Assembly: GCA_004431415.1 (NCBI GenBank)
Contig: QPMI01000657.1
Coordinates: 186,001 to 250,000 of the forward strand
Source: Cyanophora paradoxa
Taxonomy: Eukaryota > Glaucocystophyceae > Cyanophorales > Cyanophoraceae
Length of the DNA: 64,000 bases
Direction: 5' to 3'
Shown in pieces: positions 31,640 through 42,700 of the stretch. Below the pieces are notes generated by a model. That model was not told where the DNA came from. It saw only the letters and a list, made by a program, of their open reading frames with translations, and searched no databases. How positions within the stretch are numbered: position 1 is the first letter of the stretch; the number at the start of each line of letters is the position of its first letter. Made by a program: the position numbers and the translations under genes.

Positions 31640-33948
31640 ATGTCAAGCTCAAGCACTGATCGCGATCGTGCGAAGCGCGCGGAGAAGCGCGCGGAGAAGC
31701 GCACTCGCGTCGATCGCGAAGAGCCGCCACCAGCGATATCGAATGCACCGCTGCCATCGGAAGCGCTGTCGGATTCGGTCGTCAACAATATTCTCAACGC
31801 GGTCGGGCTGCGGACGAGCGGTGCAAGCAGGTCAGCTCTGGCGTCGAGCCGTTCGAATTCAAAGCGTTTTAATTTTGACGTCGACTGACCCCGCGCGCGC
31901 GACTCGCAGCCAGTGGCTTCAGATGTTGAGAGGCACGGAGTGGGCGAGTTTCAAGCTGCGCGTGGGGATGAAGGCCAGCGCCGAAGCGGAGCAGCCGCAG
32001 CCGCAGACGGTCGATCCCAAAGACACGATCGGCGCGGCGACAGCGCTCTTCGAGAAGCGACAGTTGCGGCTCAGCGGTGGGGCTAGCGTCTCACTTCTGT
32101 TTAGCCAGGAGTCGAAAAATGACGGCAACTCGGACTACGTGGCCTACAGCCATCGCACGGCAGAGGCGGTGTGCAAAATCCTATCAGCCATCACCCTCAG
32201 CCACAGCGGCCCACAGCAGCCAGGAGAGGTGACGGTTGCGATCGGAACCGACTGGAAACACGGAGGTCCTAACGATGAAGGTTTTCTTCGCGCCTTCGTG
32301 CTCGACGTGCTGCGGGCGTTGCGTCCGTCAGGAGGGGCGGCAAGTGTTCTGAAAAGTCTCAGCATCGGCTTTTTTGGCGGAGAGTACGCTCGCTCACAGG
32401 CGTCGTGGCCGTCAGCGGCCGAGCTGCAGGCGGCCCTCGCGCCCTTCGGGGCGCTGCGCACGCTCAACCTATTCTTCAGCAACTTTGCTGGCGGCTTCAG
32501 CCCGGAGTCTGCATCGGCTATCGCCTCCGCCTGTCCTCTTCTCCGCTCTCTTAGCTTCCGTCCGGAGAAGGCATCGATCTCAGCGGCACTGGCGGCTCTG
32601 GCGCCGCTCTCGCAGCTGGAGACCCTCGTTGTGATGAACGACGGGAGCGGTGGCCGCCGCAGCGATGTCGACGTCGGCGGCGGCTTGGTTGCACTTGCGG
32701 ACGGCGCCGCGGGCCTCAGCCTGCGCAGCATCGACTTCACCATCGAGCGGGGCCTGTGCCAGTTGCAGTGCGCATGCGTCGCCCTAGTTTTCTTGTCCGA
32801 TGGTCACCCTATATAGGCCTTGAGCTTGTTTTCGCACTCTTCACCCTTGCATTATGTTGCACTTACAGCAAACGCGGCAGCGATTTTTCATATATGCGCA
32901 GAGATGTTTCGTTTGGAGTTCAGGGATCGCGTCTCTCGGACGCCGATGTGGTCGCTCTCAGCCGCATGCCGAAACTCGAATCCTTCGGCACCCTGCTGGT
33001 GCGCATCACCGTAATAATTAAGAAGTTGTAATTATAATAACTAAAGCGTACACAGTAAATATTTAATGACTACAATTCGAAAATCTAGCTCTTGATCATG
33101 ACCTCATCCGGATCCGAGAGCACATGTACATACTCACGATCGAGATTGCCACACAGGTCGCGGGTGTGACACGGGGGCCCCTCCAGGCGATCAGCCGCGC
33201 CCCGTTCCGGCTGCAAGCCGAGGCGGATGTCGACTGGGCCGACTGGAAAGCCTTGGCCTACAAGATCTCCTGCCTGCCTCCCTCGACCCGACTCCATCTA
33301 GACATGTGCATCATGCCTTGCTATACAATTCCGCGTGAGTGCACTTTATCTTTCCTGTCTCCCTTTTACACTTTTACGTATACACGCATACATTAATTAC
33401 TCCCGCTCCATGTGCACCGTCAGCTTCCCACGTGTGCCCGCGCCCCGAGGAAGTCGCCGCGTTCCTCCGGAGCCCCGGCGTGCAGCGCAGCCTCGTCCGC
33501 CTTCACATGGACCTCGTCATGGGCCCGCTGGAGACAGTGGTGGCGAAGGCCATGCGAGGACTGCAGTCGATCGAGCGCATCTACATCACTTTCTCGGGCA
33601 TAGATGTGATGCTCCAACCCGTGGCCCCTTTCAAGGTTTGAAATATTCGAGCTGTTTGCATGATCATGAATACATGTCATAGTGTAGTGTAGCGATTAAT
33701 ATTGCAACTGGCCATGGGCGACGCTAACCGGGGCGCGGCGGCGCCAGGTCCTCGGGGGCCTGCCCCTCGGCGTCGCAGTGGACATCGAGTTCGATATGCC
33801 CGAGGACTTCGAGTTCGGCTCGGACGGGGAAATCGACAAGACCGGCTACGATGAAACCTGGAAGGCGATTGACAAAACCTTCAAGGCGATAGAGCGCGCC
33901 CTCCGCATCCCGGAGCGCCCAAAGTCTTCCGTAGAGAGTCACTCGTAG
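31640..33948 (+). CDS. F-box/leucine-rich-repeat-like protein, copy 2
   Basis: ATG at 31640 gives a charged start (AKRAEKRAEKRTRVDREEPP), then LSDSVVNNILNAVGLR. A GT-AG intron 31831-31909 joins in phase to SQWLQMLRGTEWASFKLRVG: an F-box-like helix pair. LRR-like text follows (AALAPFGALRTLNLFFSN, LLRSLSFRPEKA, PLSQLETLVVMN). The frame slips by -1 near 32750, then RLSDADVVALSRMPKLESFG, an intron at about 33000, exons at 33160-33337 and about 33430-33636, and a last exon from about 33750 (LGGLPLGVAVDIEFDMPEDF) to TAG at 33946-33948. The paralogue at 9469 aligns through the LRR region and shares an intron position. Substrate-receptor role in ubiquitin ligase complexes is inferred from the fold only. 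Confidence 0.6.
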
Positions 33949-34352
33949 GGACGTCCTGACGGGCCGCGGCCGCGCATACGACGCTGGATTCCTTGCCTTG
34001 TTCGCAATGTTACGTACACCTTAAAAACAAATCGCCGTGTTGCTGCTGTGCGGTGAAACATTTGTTTTCGTATTTATAGCTGCACGTACAGCGTTTTCGT
34101 TCGCATTCATTCACGTCAGCATTCACTCACGCGCACGCACCATATATCCGATCGCGATGAGGATCGTTACATCAAAGACTAGTGGCCCGGCCGCGTTTTG
34201 GCGCGCCGGGGGTGCAAGGGGGGAATCTGGATCTAATGAAAGAGTAGTAGTGGCACGAACATGCACGGGGCAGATGTAGATCGACCCCGGCCCCCGGCCC
34301 CGCAGCTGGGCAAAGAAGGCAATAACCGCCGTTGCAAGCCCCAGTACTAGTG

Positions 34353-34540
34353 CTACAACGCTGGAACTGTACGCTCTCGCCTTCAACAATGCCTTCAGGC
34401 AGTTCTGCACCAGTTTTTAATTTGCGGCCTCGTCCCATGTTAGCTACAACGCTGGAACTGTACGCTCTCGCCTTGCGCTGCAGCTGCACACACGCTCCAA
34501 TTGCAACGCTGGAACGTTAACTGTACGCTCTCGCCTTTGT
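34353..34540. repeat. Short repeat, three spaced copies
   Basis: The phrase CAACGCTGGAAC(gtta)ACTGTACGCTCTCGCCTT occurs near 34357, 34448 and 34505, with unique DNA between. A related phrase GTCGCTCTCGCCTTAG lies at about 35883. Confidence 0.75.
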
Positions 34541-35035
34541 TATTCGCAACTCGAGCTCGAGTGCTCGCTCCAGACCGCCGGTGCAGCACACTTGCGTTCG
34601 CTGTTCAGCTTGCCGCTGACGCGCTCAATACCCGGATTCAACTCGGAACAGTTTCGCTGTCAAAGTTTCTCGCGGTTGACAGGCCAATCTCTGCTATTCG
34701 AAACTCGAGCTCCTGCAGACCGGCGTACGACCTGCTGGAGATCTAGACTCGAGCTCCACCGAGCTGGACTGCTGGCCGGGTGGCAGACGGCACGTACGCA
34801 GGCACGCGGCGCAACGCGGGGCACACGCGGGGCGCAGACTAAGGAAACAAGTGCCACGTCGTGCGCAGCACGCGAACTAGTCTGCTGGCCAGGTGCCGAG
34901 CGCAACAAGAGCGCCCGGCCCAGCAGGCGTGCTCGGCCGGCTCACGCGGTTCTGCGGCGCACGCGATGTCGGCGGCTTGCTGAGCGCAGCAAGAGACTAG
35001 CTACATGTACAGTCTGGACTCAGTGACTGCCGCGC

Positions 35036-35450
35036 AAAATTTAGAGGAGACAGCGCTAGCTAGCGCTGGTAGAAGTGGTTGGCATGCAAAACCGCCGCGT
35101 GACACCCCAGCGCCGCGCGAAGGAGAGGCCCGGAGAGCTCAGATCTACAGCTAGAGCCTAGCAAAATTTAGAAGAGAAAGCTGGGAGAAGTGGTTGCCAT
35201 GCAAAACCGCCGCGTGACACCCCAGCGCCGCGCGAATGAGAGGCTAGCAAAATTTACAGGAGACAGCTGGGAGAAGTGATTGCCATGCAAAACCGCCGCG
35301 TGACACCCCAGCGCCGCGCGAAGGAGAGGCTAGCAAAATTTAGAGGAGACAGCTGGGAGAAGTGGTTGCCATGCACAACCGCCGCGTGACACCCCAGCGC
35401 CGCGCGAAGGAGAGGCCCGGAGAGCTCAGATCTACATCTAGAGCCTAGAA
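35036..35450. repeat. Minisatellite, four copies of about 85-120 bp
   Basis: Each copy contains GCAAAATTTA, AGCTGGGAGAAGTG, GCCATGCAAAACCGCCGCG and CACCCCAGCGCCGCGCGAA. Copies start near 35036, 35160, 35247 and 35334. The first and fourth carry an extra tail (CCCGGAGAGCTCAGATCTAC), giving a long-short-short-long pattern. Confidence 0.85.
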
Positions 35451-35735
35451 ATTGGTTTTCCCCGAGTTCCTGCAGACCGCCGGGCAACCTGCTCTAGACT
35501 CAAGTTCTGACTGCAGCTGCAGACTGGAGAGAGAAGATGAGAGCTGTCGCGAAGAGACGACAAGATCGAAAGAGAGAAAACTGGTTTTCCCCCTCGAAAA
35601 CCGCTTTTTGCGTGCACGCTCCCAGCGACCAACACGTGTCGCAACGCCATTTTGGCTCATTTTTTTCCTGCGTTGCAAACTGGACCTCGAAAACGGCCTC
35701 ATAGAAGAATTTTGGCTGAAGCGAGGGAACGGGAA

Positions 35736-35776
35736 GCAAGGGGGGGAAGACCTTCGGTCTTCTTTTCCCCCCTTGC
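35736..35776. other. Long hairpin closed by CTTCGG
   Basis: An inverted repeat of about 17 bp, GCAAGGGGGG(G)AAGAC against GTCTTC(TT)TTCCCCCCTTGC, closes on a C(TTCG)G tetraloop, the most stable small RNA loop. It is not next to a called gene. Could be a structured RNA or a foldback remnant. Confidence 0.6.
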
Positions 35777-36336
35777 AAAAAAGCTCGATCGCGAGCGTTG
35801 TATCTAATTATTTAAATTAGAACCTCGAGCTGCGAATTCGAATGGTTAACGTTACACGACCGTCGGGCGCGTACACGTAACGTGTCGCTCTCGCCTTAGT
35901 ATACGTAGTGGGATCATCGCATTGTCAAGACCTGATCATGATATCGATGGGCCTCCCGCGCGCGGGCTTTCGCCGAGTCGCAGACTCGGGAGTTCGACAA
36001 TGTACATCAATATCTACAACCGGAAAGTACAAAGGATGCGAAAACACAGAACATGTACACCCAACAACTCCAAATAAATAGCTAGCTAGCTCGGGAGTCG
36101 GGACTGGCCTGGCGCCCTAGTATTGACACAAATATTAATATCCTGCGAAACTGCAACAAGTCGCAAAAGTGAAAAGCGCAAAATCCTGTAAAGTGCGAAA
36201 CTGAATCTCGAAGGTGCTAAAATCAAAGGCCTTGCCCCGAAGCTATCTACTTCATAACAAAGTAAATTTCAAGCGCATCATGGCATCTGCTGCCGGGCTG
36301 CTGTAGGACGCGGGGCGACGAAATTAAAGCTCTGCG

Positions 36337-38764
36337 CTAAGCCGAGAGGGGCGCCGTGGCGCCGGCCGCGGGCCGCATCACGCCGGCAGGCGGGGCCGGG
36401 AGGGCGGTTCCGGGTCTGGAGGGAGCCGGCGCCGCCAGCTTGGAGGGGAGGTCGACAGGGGCCGCGCGGACGCAGAGGTCCCGCGACGGGACGAGGATCT
36501 CTGCGCGCGCGCGGAAATGCTCAGGCGAGCTCGAGCGAGCTCGAGGCGCGCGCGGCCAAATTACTAAGTTAAAGCCTGGGCGGCGGGGCGGCCGCACCCT
36601 CGCCCCGGCGGATGTCGCGGCTCGCCACCAGGTTGAGCCCGTCGAAGACCTGCCCGTCGCGGGCGAGGCGCGCGCGGTGAGCGGGAGGAACTCCCACGTG
36701 CACCCAGGGCTGCCGCCGGAAATTTAAAATTGAAGGGCGGAATGAATTGCGAACCGCGTTGAACTTCGAGTCGTCGCTCTGCACGTACCTGCGCGAATGC
36801 AAGAAGTTAGCGATTTAAGCAAATGAGACAGAGGCGCGGTGGGGCGGCCGCGGGGCGGGCCGGGGCGCGGCGGGGCGCACTGCCACTTGGCGGCCTTCTC
36901 GCTGGACTCGACGAAGACGAGGGAGGGGGCGCCCCGGTGCGGCGACACGCGGAAGCCCGTCTGGCTCTGCGGCCCGCGGCGCGGGCCGCCGGCCTCGTCA
37001 GCTGCAGGCAATGAACCCGGAGGGGCGGGAGGCCTAGGGGAAGGACCAGCTGGGAGGAGCGGGCGAAGGAGATGGCCGTGTCGACGTGGACCTGCGCCGC
37101 GCCGCGCCCGGGCTCGCTCGAGCTCGGGTGGGCGGGGGCGGCCGCGGGGCGGGCAGGCAGGCAGCTGCAGGAGGGCGGGCGGGCCTTGGAGACGACGGGG
37201 AGGAGCTGGCCCTCGTTGTAGACGACGGTCTCGCCGGCGCGGATTGGGCCCGTCGCGAAGATCCCCAGCGGGCCCTCCCGCGTCCGCATCCGCACCTGCC
37301 GCGCCCTTGAGGCCTAAGCGGGGAAGAGCGGGGGAAATTAAAGGGGGGAGGGGGCGCGGGCCTCGAACTTGGAGCGGCGGCGCTCGTGCGCCCGCAGCGC
37401 CGTCTCCATGATCTGCCCGCGAGGTCGGACCCAGAGTGCGGGGTGGGGGTGGCGGGGCAGACGCGGTCGACGAAGGCGCGGTGGCCCCCGTTGGCGTGCA
37501 GGATCTGGTCCGCAGACTTCCACTCGCTGCGCGGGGGGCGGCGCTCAGCCGCCAAGTCGGGCAGAGGGGGAAGGGGCGGGGAAGGCGGTGGCCATGGGCC
37601 GGGGGCACCTCCGGGGGTAGAAGACCCCGCAGTTCGGGTTGATCTCGAGGAAGAAGATGCGGCCCTGCGGGGGGAAAGGGGAGGTCGATTTGAGACGCTC
37701 CGTCAGAAGATTTGCCTCGGGCTTCAGGGGCGGGCCTCGGGGTCGACGCGGAAGTCGCAGCGGCCGTAGCTGGTGCCGCGGAGGGCGAGGAAGGCCCGCC
37801 GCGCCTCCGCCATCACCCGCGACGCCAGCGCCTCCTCCTCCAGCGCCTTCCACGCCACCTGCCGGGGGGGGGGGGGGGGGGGGGGGGGGGTGGGGGGGAG
37901 GGGGGGACGGTCAGATCTGATCCGATTCGAGGGGTCGGATCGGATCTGATCATGATCTGAGCACCTGGGAGGGGTCAACGAACTTGATCCCGAAGTGCTG
38001 CGCCGCCGGCCGCCACAGGCGTCGGTCCCCGGACGGGGGTGCGGGGCCGCGGCCGGTGCCGGGGGGTACGCGGGAGCGCACCTTGAAGTCCTCCCCGGGG
38101 GGGAAAGAGCACTCGACGGGGCGGTAGACGGTCGGCTGCTCGGGCCGCCCCGGGTCCTCCGCCACCAGCACCGTGAACTCACTGCCGGGATGGTTCCTCG
38201 CGGTCAGGGGCGGGCGGAGAAGTGCGGGGGTACTGGTTCTTTCTAGAGCTGCGCGCTGGGCACCGGCCCGGGATGAACTCCTCGACGAGGACGCCGCCGT
38301 ACTGGGCGAGGAAGGGCGCCGCCTGGTCCCGCAGCTCCTCCGCCGTCCCGCACTTGCTCCGCCTGCCGGCGGCCTTGAGAGATCGGCCTCGACAGCTCAG
38401 GGGGGCGGGTGGGCGGACTTGGACATGCCGATGGAGCCGGAGGAGTTGGGGTGCTTGACGATGACGGGGAAGTGCAGGAGGCGCGCCGCCGCCTCCACGT
38501 CCTCCTCGTCCGCCGCGAAGAAGAACGGCGGCGTCACGATCCCGTGCTGCTGCACGGCGCGGCGCCGGCGGCTCAGGACTTCAGAGGAGGGAAAGAAGGG
38601 CCGGCCGCGGGACGAAGAGGGGTGGGTGCGGGGCGCACCGATGTATTTCACTGCGATAACGAGCGAGCCGGGCCGGGGCGGGCGCATGGGCAGGGCGCAT
38701 GGGCACGAAAATTAAGCTGCGCGCGCACTCTTGTTCTTGGGGAGGCGGTAGAAGTTCGGGTCCG
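36337..38764 (-). CDS. D-Ala-D-Ala-ligase-like ATP-grasp protein fused to a SET-like domain (main exon block)
   Basis: Minus strand, 17 exons in this block: 38764-38729, 38650-38639, 38578-38419, 38356-38264, 38181-38082, 37997-37965, 37858-37736, 37664-37609, 37526-37463, 37412-37362, 37313-37185, 37091-37047, 36993-36881, 36788-36755, 36709-36698, 36649-36598, 36500-36337. Every junction keeps phase. The ATP-grasp part reads FPVIVKHPNSSGSIGMS, GGVLVEEFIPGREFTVLVAE, YRPVECSFPPGEDFK, GTSYGRCDFRVDP and FFLEINPNCGVFYP, the C-terminal half of D-Ala-D-Ala ligases. The SET-like part follows: GPLGIFATGPIRAGETVVYN and FDGLNLVASRDIRRGEEI. The canonical NHxCxPN of SET enzymes is absent (QSDDSKFN lies there), so methyltransferase activity is doubtful. 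Two exons are only 12 nt. Three introns are GC-AG. The N-domain continues at 63215-63142. Confidence 0.85.
37864..37909. repeat. G27 homopolymer run in an intron
   Basis: Twenty-seven G, then T, G7, A, G7. In the transcript it is a C tract just upstream of the acceptor of intron 37964-37859, so it forms an extreme polypyrimidine tract. Length is likely unstable and hard to sequence. Confidence 0.9.
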
Positions 38765-38790
38765 CTGTTCACGTGCCCGGGGCACGAGAG

Positions 38791-38906
38791 GGCGGTCCAC
38801 TGGGGCTTAAGAAAGTCTGTTTCCCGGGGGAAACAGTCACATGTTTCCCGGCTAGCCGGGAAACATGCGCCAGTTTCCCGGGAGGTGGGAAACAGAGCTG
38901 TAACCT
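38791..38906. repeat. Palindromic GTTTCCC repeat, copy near the 3' splice site
   Basis: Cluster of GTTTCCC/GGGAAAC inverted units, including a perfect 22-bp palindrome at 38843-38864. The part 38791-38843 is an inverted copy (about 40 of 50 bases alike) of 63045-63093 at the other end of the proposed intron. A further GGGAAAC pair lies at about 39295-39315. Confidence 0.8.
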
Positions 38907-39732
38907 GGTCGTGAGGCGAGTCAGCAGCGCGGGGACGCAGCGCTGTGCCACTGCGTACGCTGACCTTACCTACATAGCTGAGGATGGCGCCGCAAAGAGC
39001 CGATGGCCAGATTGGCCCGGTTGGCCGTTTGCTGCTGTGACCGGGTTCGTCAAGAAAACGAGCGCGCGCCACCAAAGCGCGCGGTTCAAAGTTGCTTACA
39101 GCTCATTTGGAGACGTTCTAGGCGGCTAAAACGTGTGCTTTGGGGTTGGCGTGGTCCGCCGATCAAATGTTGGGCAGAGCCCGGAACGCATCGGTGGCGC
39201 GCCATTCTGCTGCAGAAATGCTTTGATGTGATCGATAAAGCAAACTCGAGACCCGCGGCTCGCGCCGGAGAGCGATCTGTGTAACGTGCGGGTCGGGAAA
39301 CACCAGGTGGGAAACGCGGGCGAGTTGCATGGCTTGGCCAACCACGTCACTGGCGCTCGCTGGGAGTCCAGAACGACGCCTGTACATCGTCTGGTGCTTA
39401 GATGCAACGCTTAGATGGTTGAATAGCGCCGCTTTTCAACCTGTCTGGCTTGACGACGTCGTGCTGTGTTTCATATCGGACTCCTCCCCCCCCCTTTGAA
39501 GCTGTATCCCTGCTAGCCAGGAAACGTCTGCGCATGCAGCTTTTGCGGGGTTCTTTGAAGTTGCTGTTTCTCGTCCAGGATGCTATGATGCCTAAATGCG
39601 ATGCCGTTCACGTTGTGACTTGAATTCGGCCATGGCTGAGGTGCGACGTACCTTGCGCACATGCATTCGTTTCTTAGGGAAACATCTCGCACCCAATTCC
39701 AAAGCACCGCTAATGATGAATTCTTAGTTCCC
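38907..39732. other. Unique DNA before the satellite
   Basis: No supported gene. Mixed composition; lies in the proposed intron. Open frames here (for example 39003-39284 +) show no recognised domain. Confidence 0.5.
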
Positions 39733-42700
39733 AACGAGTGCTTAATTCGAAATGAATGATGCTACTGACCTTCGCCGTGCATGCACTCTGATCGGCCGCC
39801 TCACGGCTGGAATCACTGAATCAGAAACGACCCACTTATGCACGCCGCCATCGCCAGAGCCGACCGCCCGAGATGGCGATCATGATCACTCTAGATCAGC
39901 GAGGTGCGGCTCAGGCCGCAAACGAGCAGTTGCAGGAGTTGCAGCTACGATAATGCTAACCGGATTTAGGAAATGGGAGAGCCGCTCGCCCTCCCAGTGC
40001 AGTAGTAGCGACAGTGCGGCAAAGCCGTGATCATGAGTACTGAAAACTAGCTTCCAAGGCTCTCTGCGAGGTTGCCCGCTTTAAACGAGTGCTTAATTCG
40101 ACATGAATGATGCTACTGACCTTCGCCGTGCATGCACTCTGATCGGCCGCCTTACGGCTGGAATCACTGAATCAGCAACGACGTCGACCCATGCCGCCAT
40201 CGCCAGAGCCGACCGCCCGAGATGGCGATCACTCTAGATCAGCGAGGTGCGGCTCAGGCCGCAAACGAGCAGTTGCAGGAGTTGCAGCTACGATAATGCT
40301 AACCGGATTTAGGAAATGGGAGAGCCGCTCGCCCTCCCGGTGCAGTAGTAGCGACAGTGCGGCAAAGCCGTGATCATGAGTACTGAAAACTAGCTTCTCA
40401 GGCTCTCTGCGAGGTTGCCCGCTTTAAACGAGTGCTTAATTCGAAATGAATGATGCTACTGACCTTCGCCGTGCATGCACTCTGATCGGCCGCCTCACGG
40501 CTGGAATCACTGAATCAGAAACGACCCACTTATAATTATGCACGCCGCCATCGCCAGAGCCGACCGCCCGAGATGGCGATCACTCTAGATCAGCGATGTG
40601 CGGCTCAGGCCGCAAACGAGCAGTTGCAGGAGTTGCAGCTACGATAATGCTAACCGGATTTGGGAAATGGGAGAGCCGCTCGCCCTCCCGGTGCAATAGT
40701 AGCGACAGTGCGGCAAAGCCGTGATCATGAGTACTGAAAACTAGCTTCCAAGGCTCTCTGCGAGGTTGCCCGCTTTAAACGAGTGCTTAATTCGACATGA
40801 ATGATGCTACTGACCTTTGCCGTGCATGCACTCTGATCGGCCGCCTCACGGCTGGAATCACTGAATCAGCAACGACGTCGACCCACGCCGCCATCGCCAG
40901 AGCCGACCGCCCGAGATGGCGATCACTCTAGATCAGCGAGGTGCGGCTCAGGCCGCAAACGAGCAGTTGCAGGAGTTGCAGCTACGATAATGCTAACCGG
41001 ATTTGGGAAATGGGAGAGCCGCTCGCCCTCCCGGTGCAATAGTAGCGACAGTGCGGCAAAGCCGTGATCATGAGTACTGAAAACTAGCTTCCAAGGCTCT
41101 CTGCGAGGTTGCCCGCTTTAAACGAGTGCTTAATTCGACATGAATGATGCTACTGACCTTCGCCGTGCATGCACTCTGATCGGCCGCCTTACGGCTGGAA
41201 TCACTGAATCAGAAACGACCCACTTATGCACGCCGCCATCGCCAGAGCCGACCGCCCGAGATGGCGATCATGATCACTCTAGATCAGCGAGGTGCGGCTC
41301 AGGCCGCAAACGAGCAGTTGCAGGAGTTGCAGCTACGATAATGCTAACCGGATTTAGGAAATGGGAGAGCCGCTCGCCCTCCCGGTGCAGTAGTAGGGAC
41401 AGTGCGGCAAAGCCGTGATCATGAGTACTGAAAACTAGCTTCCAAGGCTCTCTGCGAGGTTGCCCGCTTTAAACGAGTGCTTAATTCGAAATGAATGATG
41501 CTACTGACCTTCGCCGTGCATGCACTCTGATCGGCCGCCTCACGGCTGGAATCTCTGAATCAGCAACGACGTCGACCCACGCCGCCATCGCCAGAGCCGA
41601 CCGCCCGAGATGGCGATCACTCTAGATCAGCGAGGTGCGGCTCAGGCCGCAAACGAGCAGTTGCAGGAGTTGCAGCTACGATAATGCTAACCGGATTTGG
41701 GAAATGGGAGAGCCGCTCGCCCTCCCGGTGCAATAGTAGCGACAGTGCGGCAAAGCCGTGATCATGAGTACTGAAAACTAGCTTCCAAGGCTCTCTGCGA
41801 GGTTGCCCGCTTTAAAAGAGTGCTTAATTCGAAATGAATGATGCTACTGACCTTCGCCGTGCATGCACTCTGATCGGCCGCCTCACGGCTGGAATCACTG
41901 AATCAGCAACGACGTCGACCCACGCCGCCATCGCCAGAGCCGACCGCCCGAGATGGCGATCACTCTAGATCAGCGAGGTGCGGCTCAGGCCGCAAACGAG
42001 CAGTTGCAGGAGTTGCAGCTACGATAATGCTAACCGGATTTGGGAAATGGGAGAGCCGCTCGCCCTCCCGGTGCAATAGTAGCGACAGTGCGGCAAAGCC
42101 GTGATCATGAGTACTGAAAACTAGCTTCCAAGGCTCTCTGCGAGGTTGCCCGCTTTAAACGAGTGCTTAATTCGAAATGAATGATGCTACTGACCTTCGC
42201 CGTGCATGCACTCTGATCGGCCGCCTCACGGCTGGAATCACTGAATCAGAAACGACCCACTTATGCACGCCGCCATCGCCAGAGCCGACCGCCCGAGATG
42301 GCGATCACTCTAGATCAGCGAGGTGCGGCTCAGGCCGCAAACGAGCAGTTGCAGGAGTTGCAGCTACGATAATGCTAACCGGATTTAGGAAATGGGAGAG
42401 CCGCTCGCCCTCCGGTGCAATAGTAGCGACAGTGCGGCAAAGCCGCGATCATGAGTACTGAAAACTAGCTTCCAAGGCTCTCTGCGAGGTTGCCCGCTTT
42501 AAACGAGTGCTTAATTCGAAATGAATGATGCTACTGACCTTCGCCGTGCATGCACTCTGATCGGCCGCCTCACGGCTGGAATCACTGAATCAGAAACGAC
42601 CCACTTATGCACGCCGCCATCGCCAGAGCCGACCGCCCGAGATGGCGATCACTCTAGATCAGCGATGTGCGGCTCAGGCCGCAAACGAGCAGTTGCAGGA

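Larger units (their letters stand above)
33949..36336. other. Gene-free stretch with several short repeat families
   Basis: No gene supported. Holds three copies of GCTGGAACTGTACGCTCTCG-like text (34353-34540), a four-copy minisatellite (35036-35450), a strong hairpin (35736-35776) and A/T-rich DNA with scattered palindromes after 35800. Confidence 0.6.

Noticed and set aside
37864-37909. G27 run as telomeric sequence
   Set aside because: Pure G without a telomere unit and inside a gene's intron.
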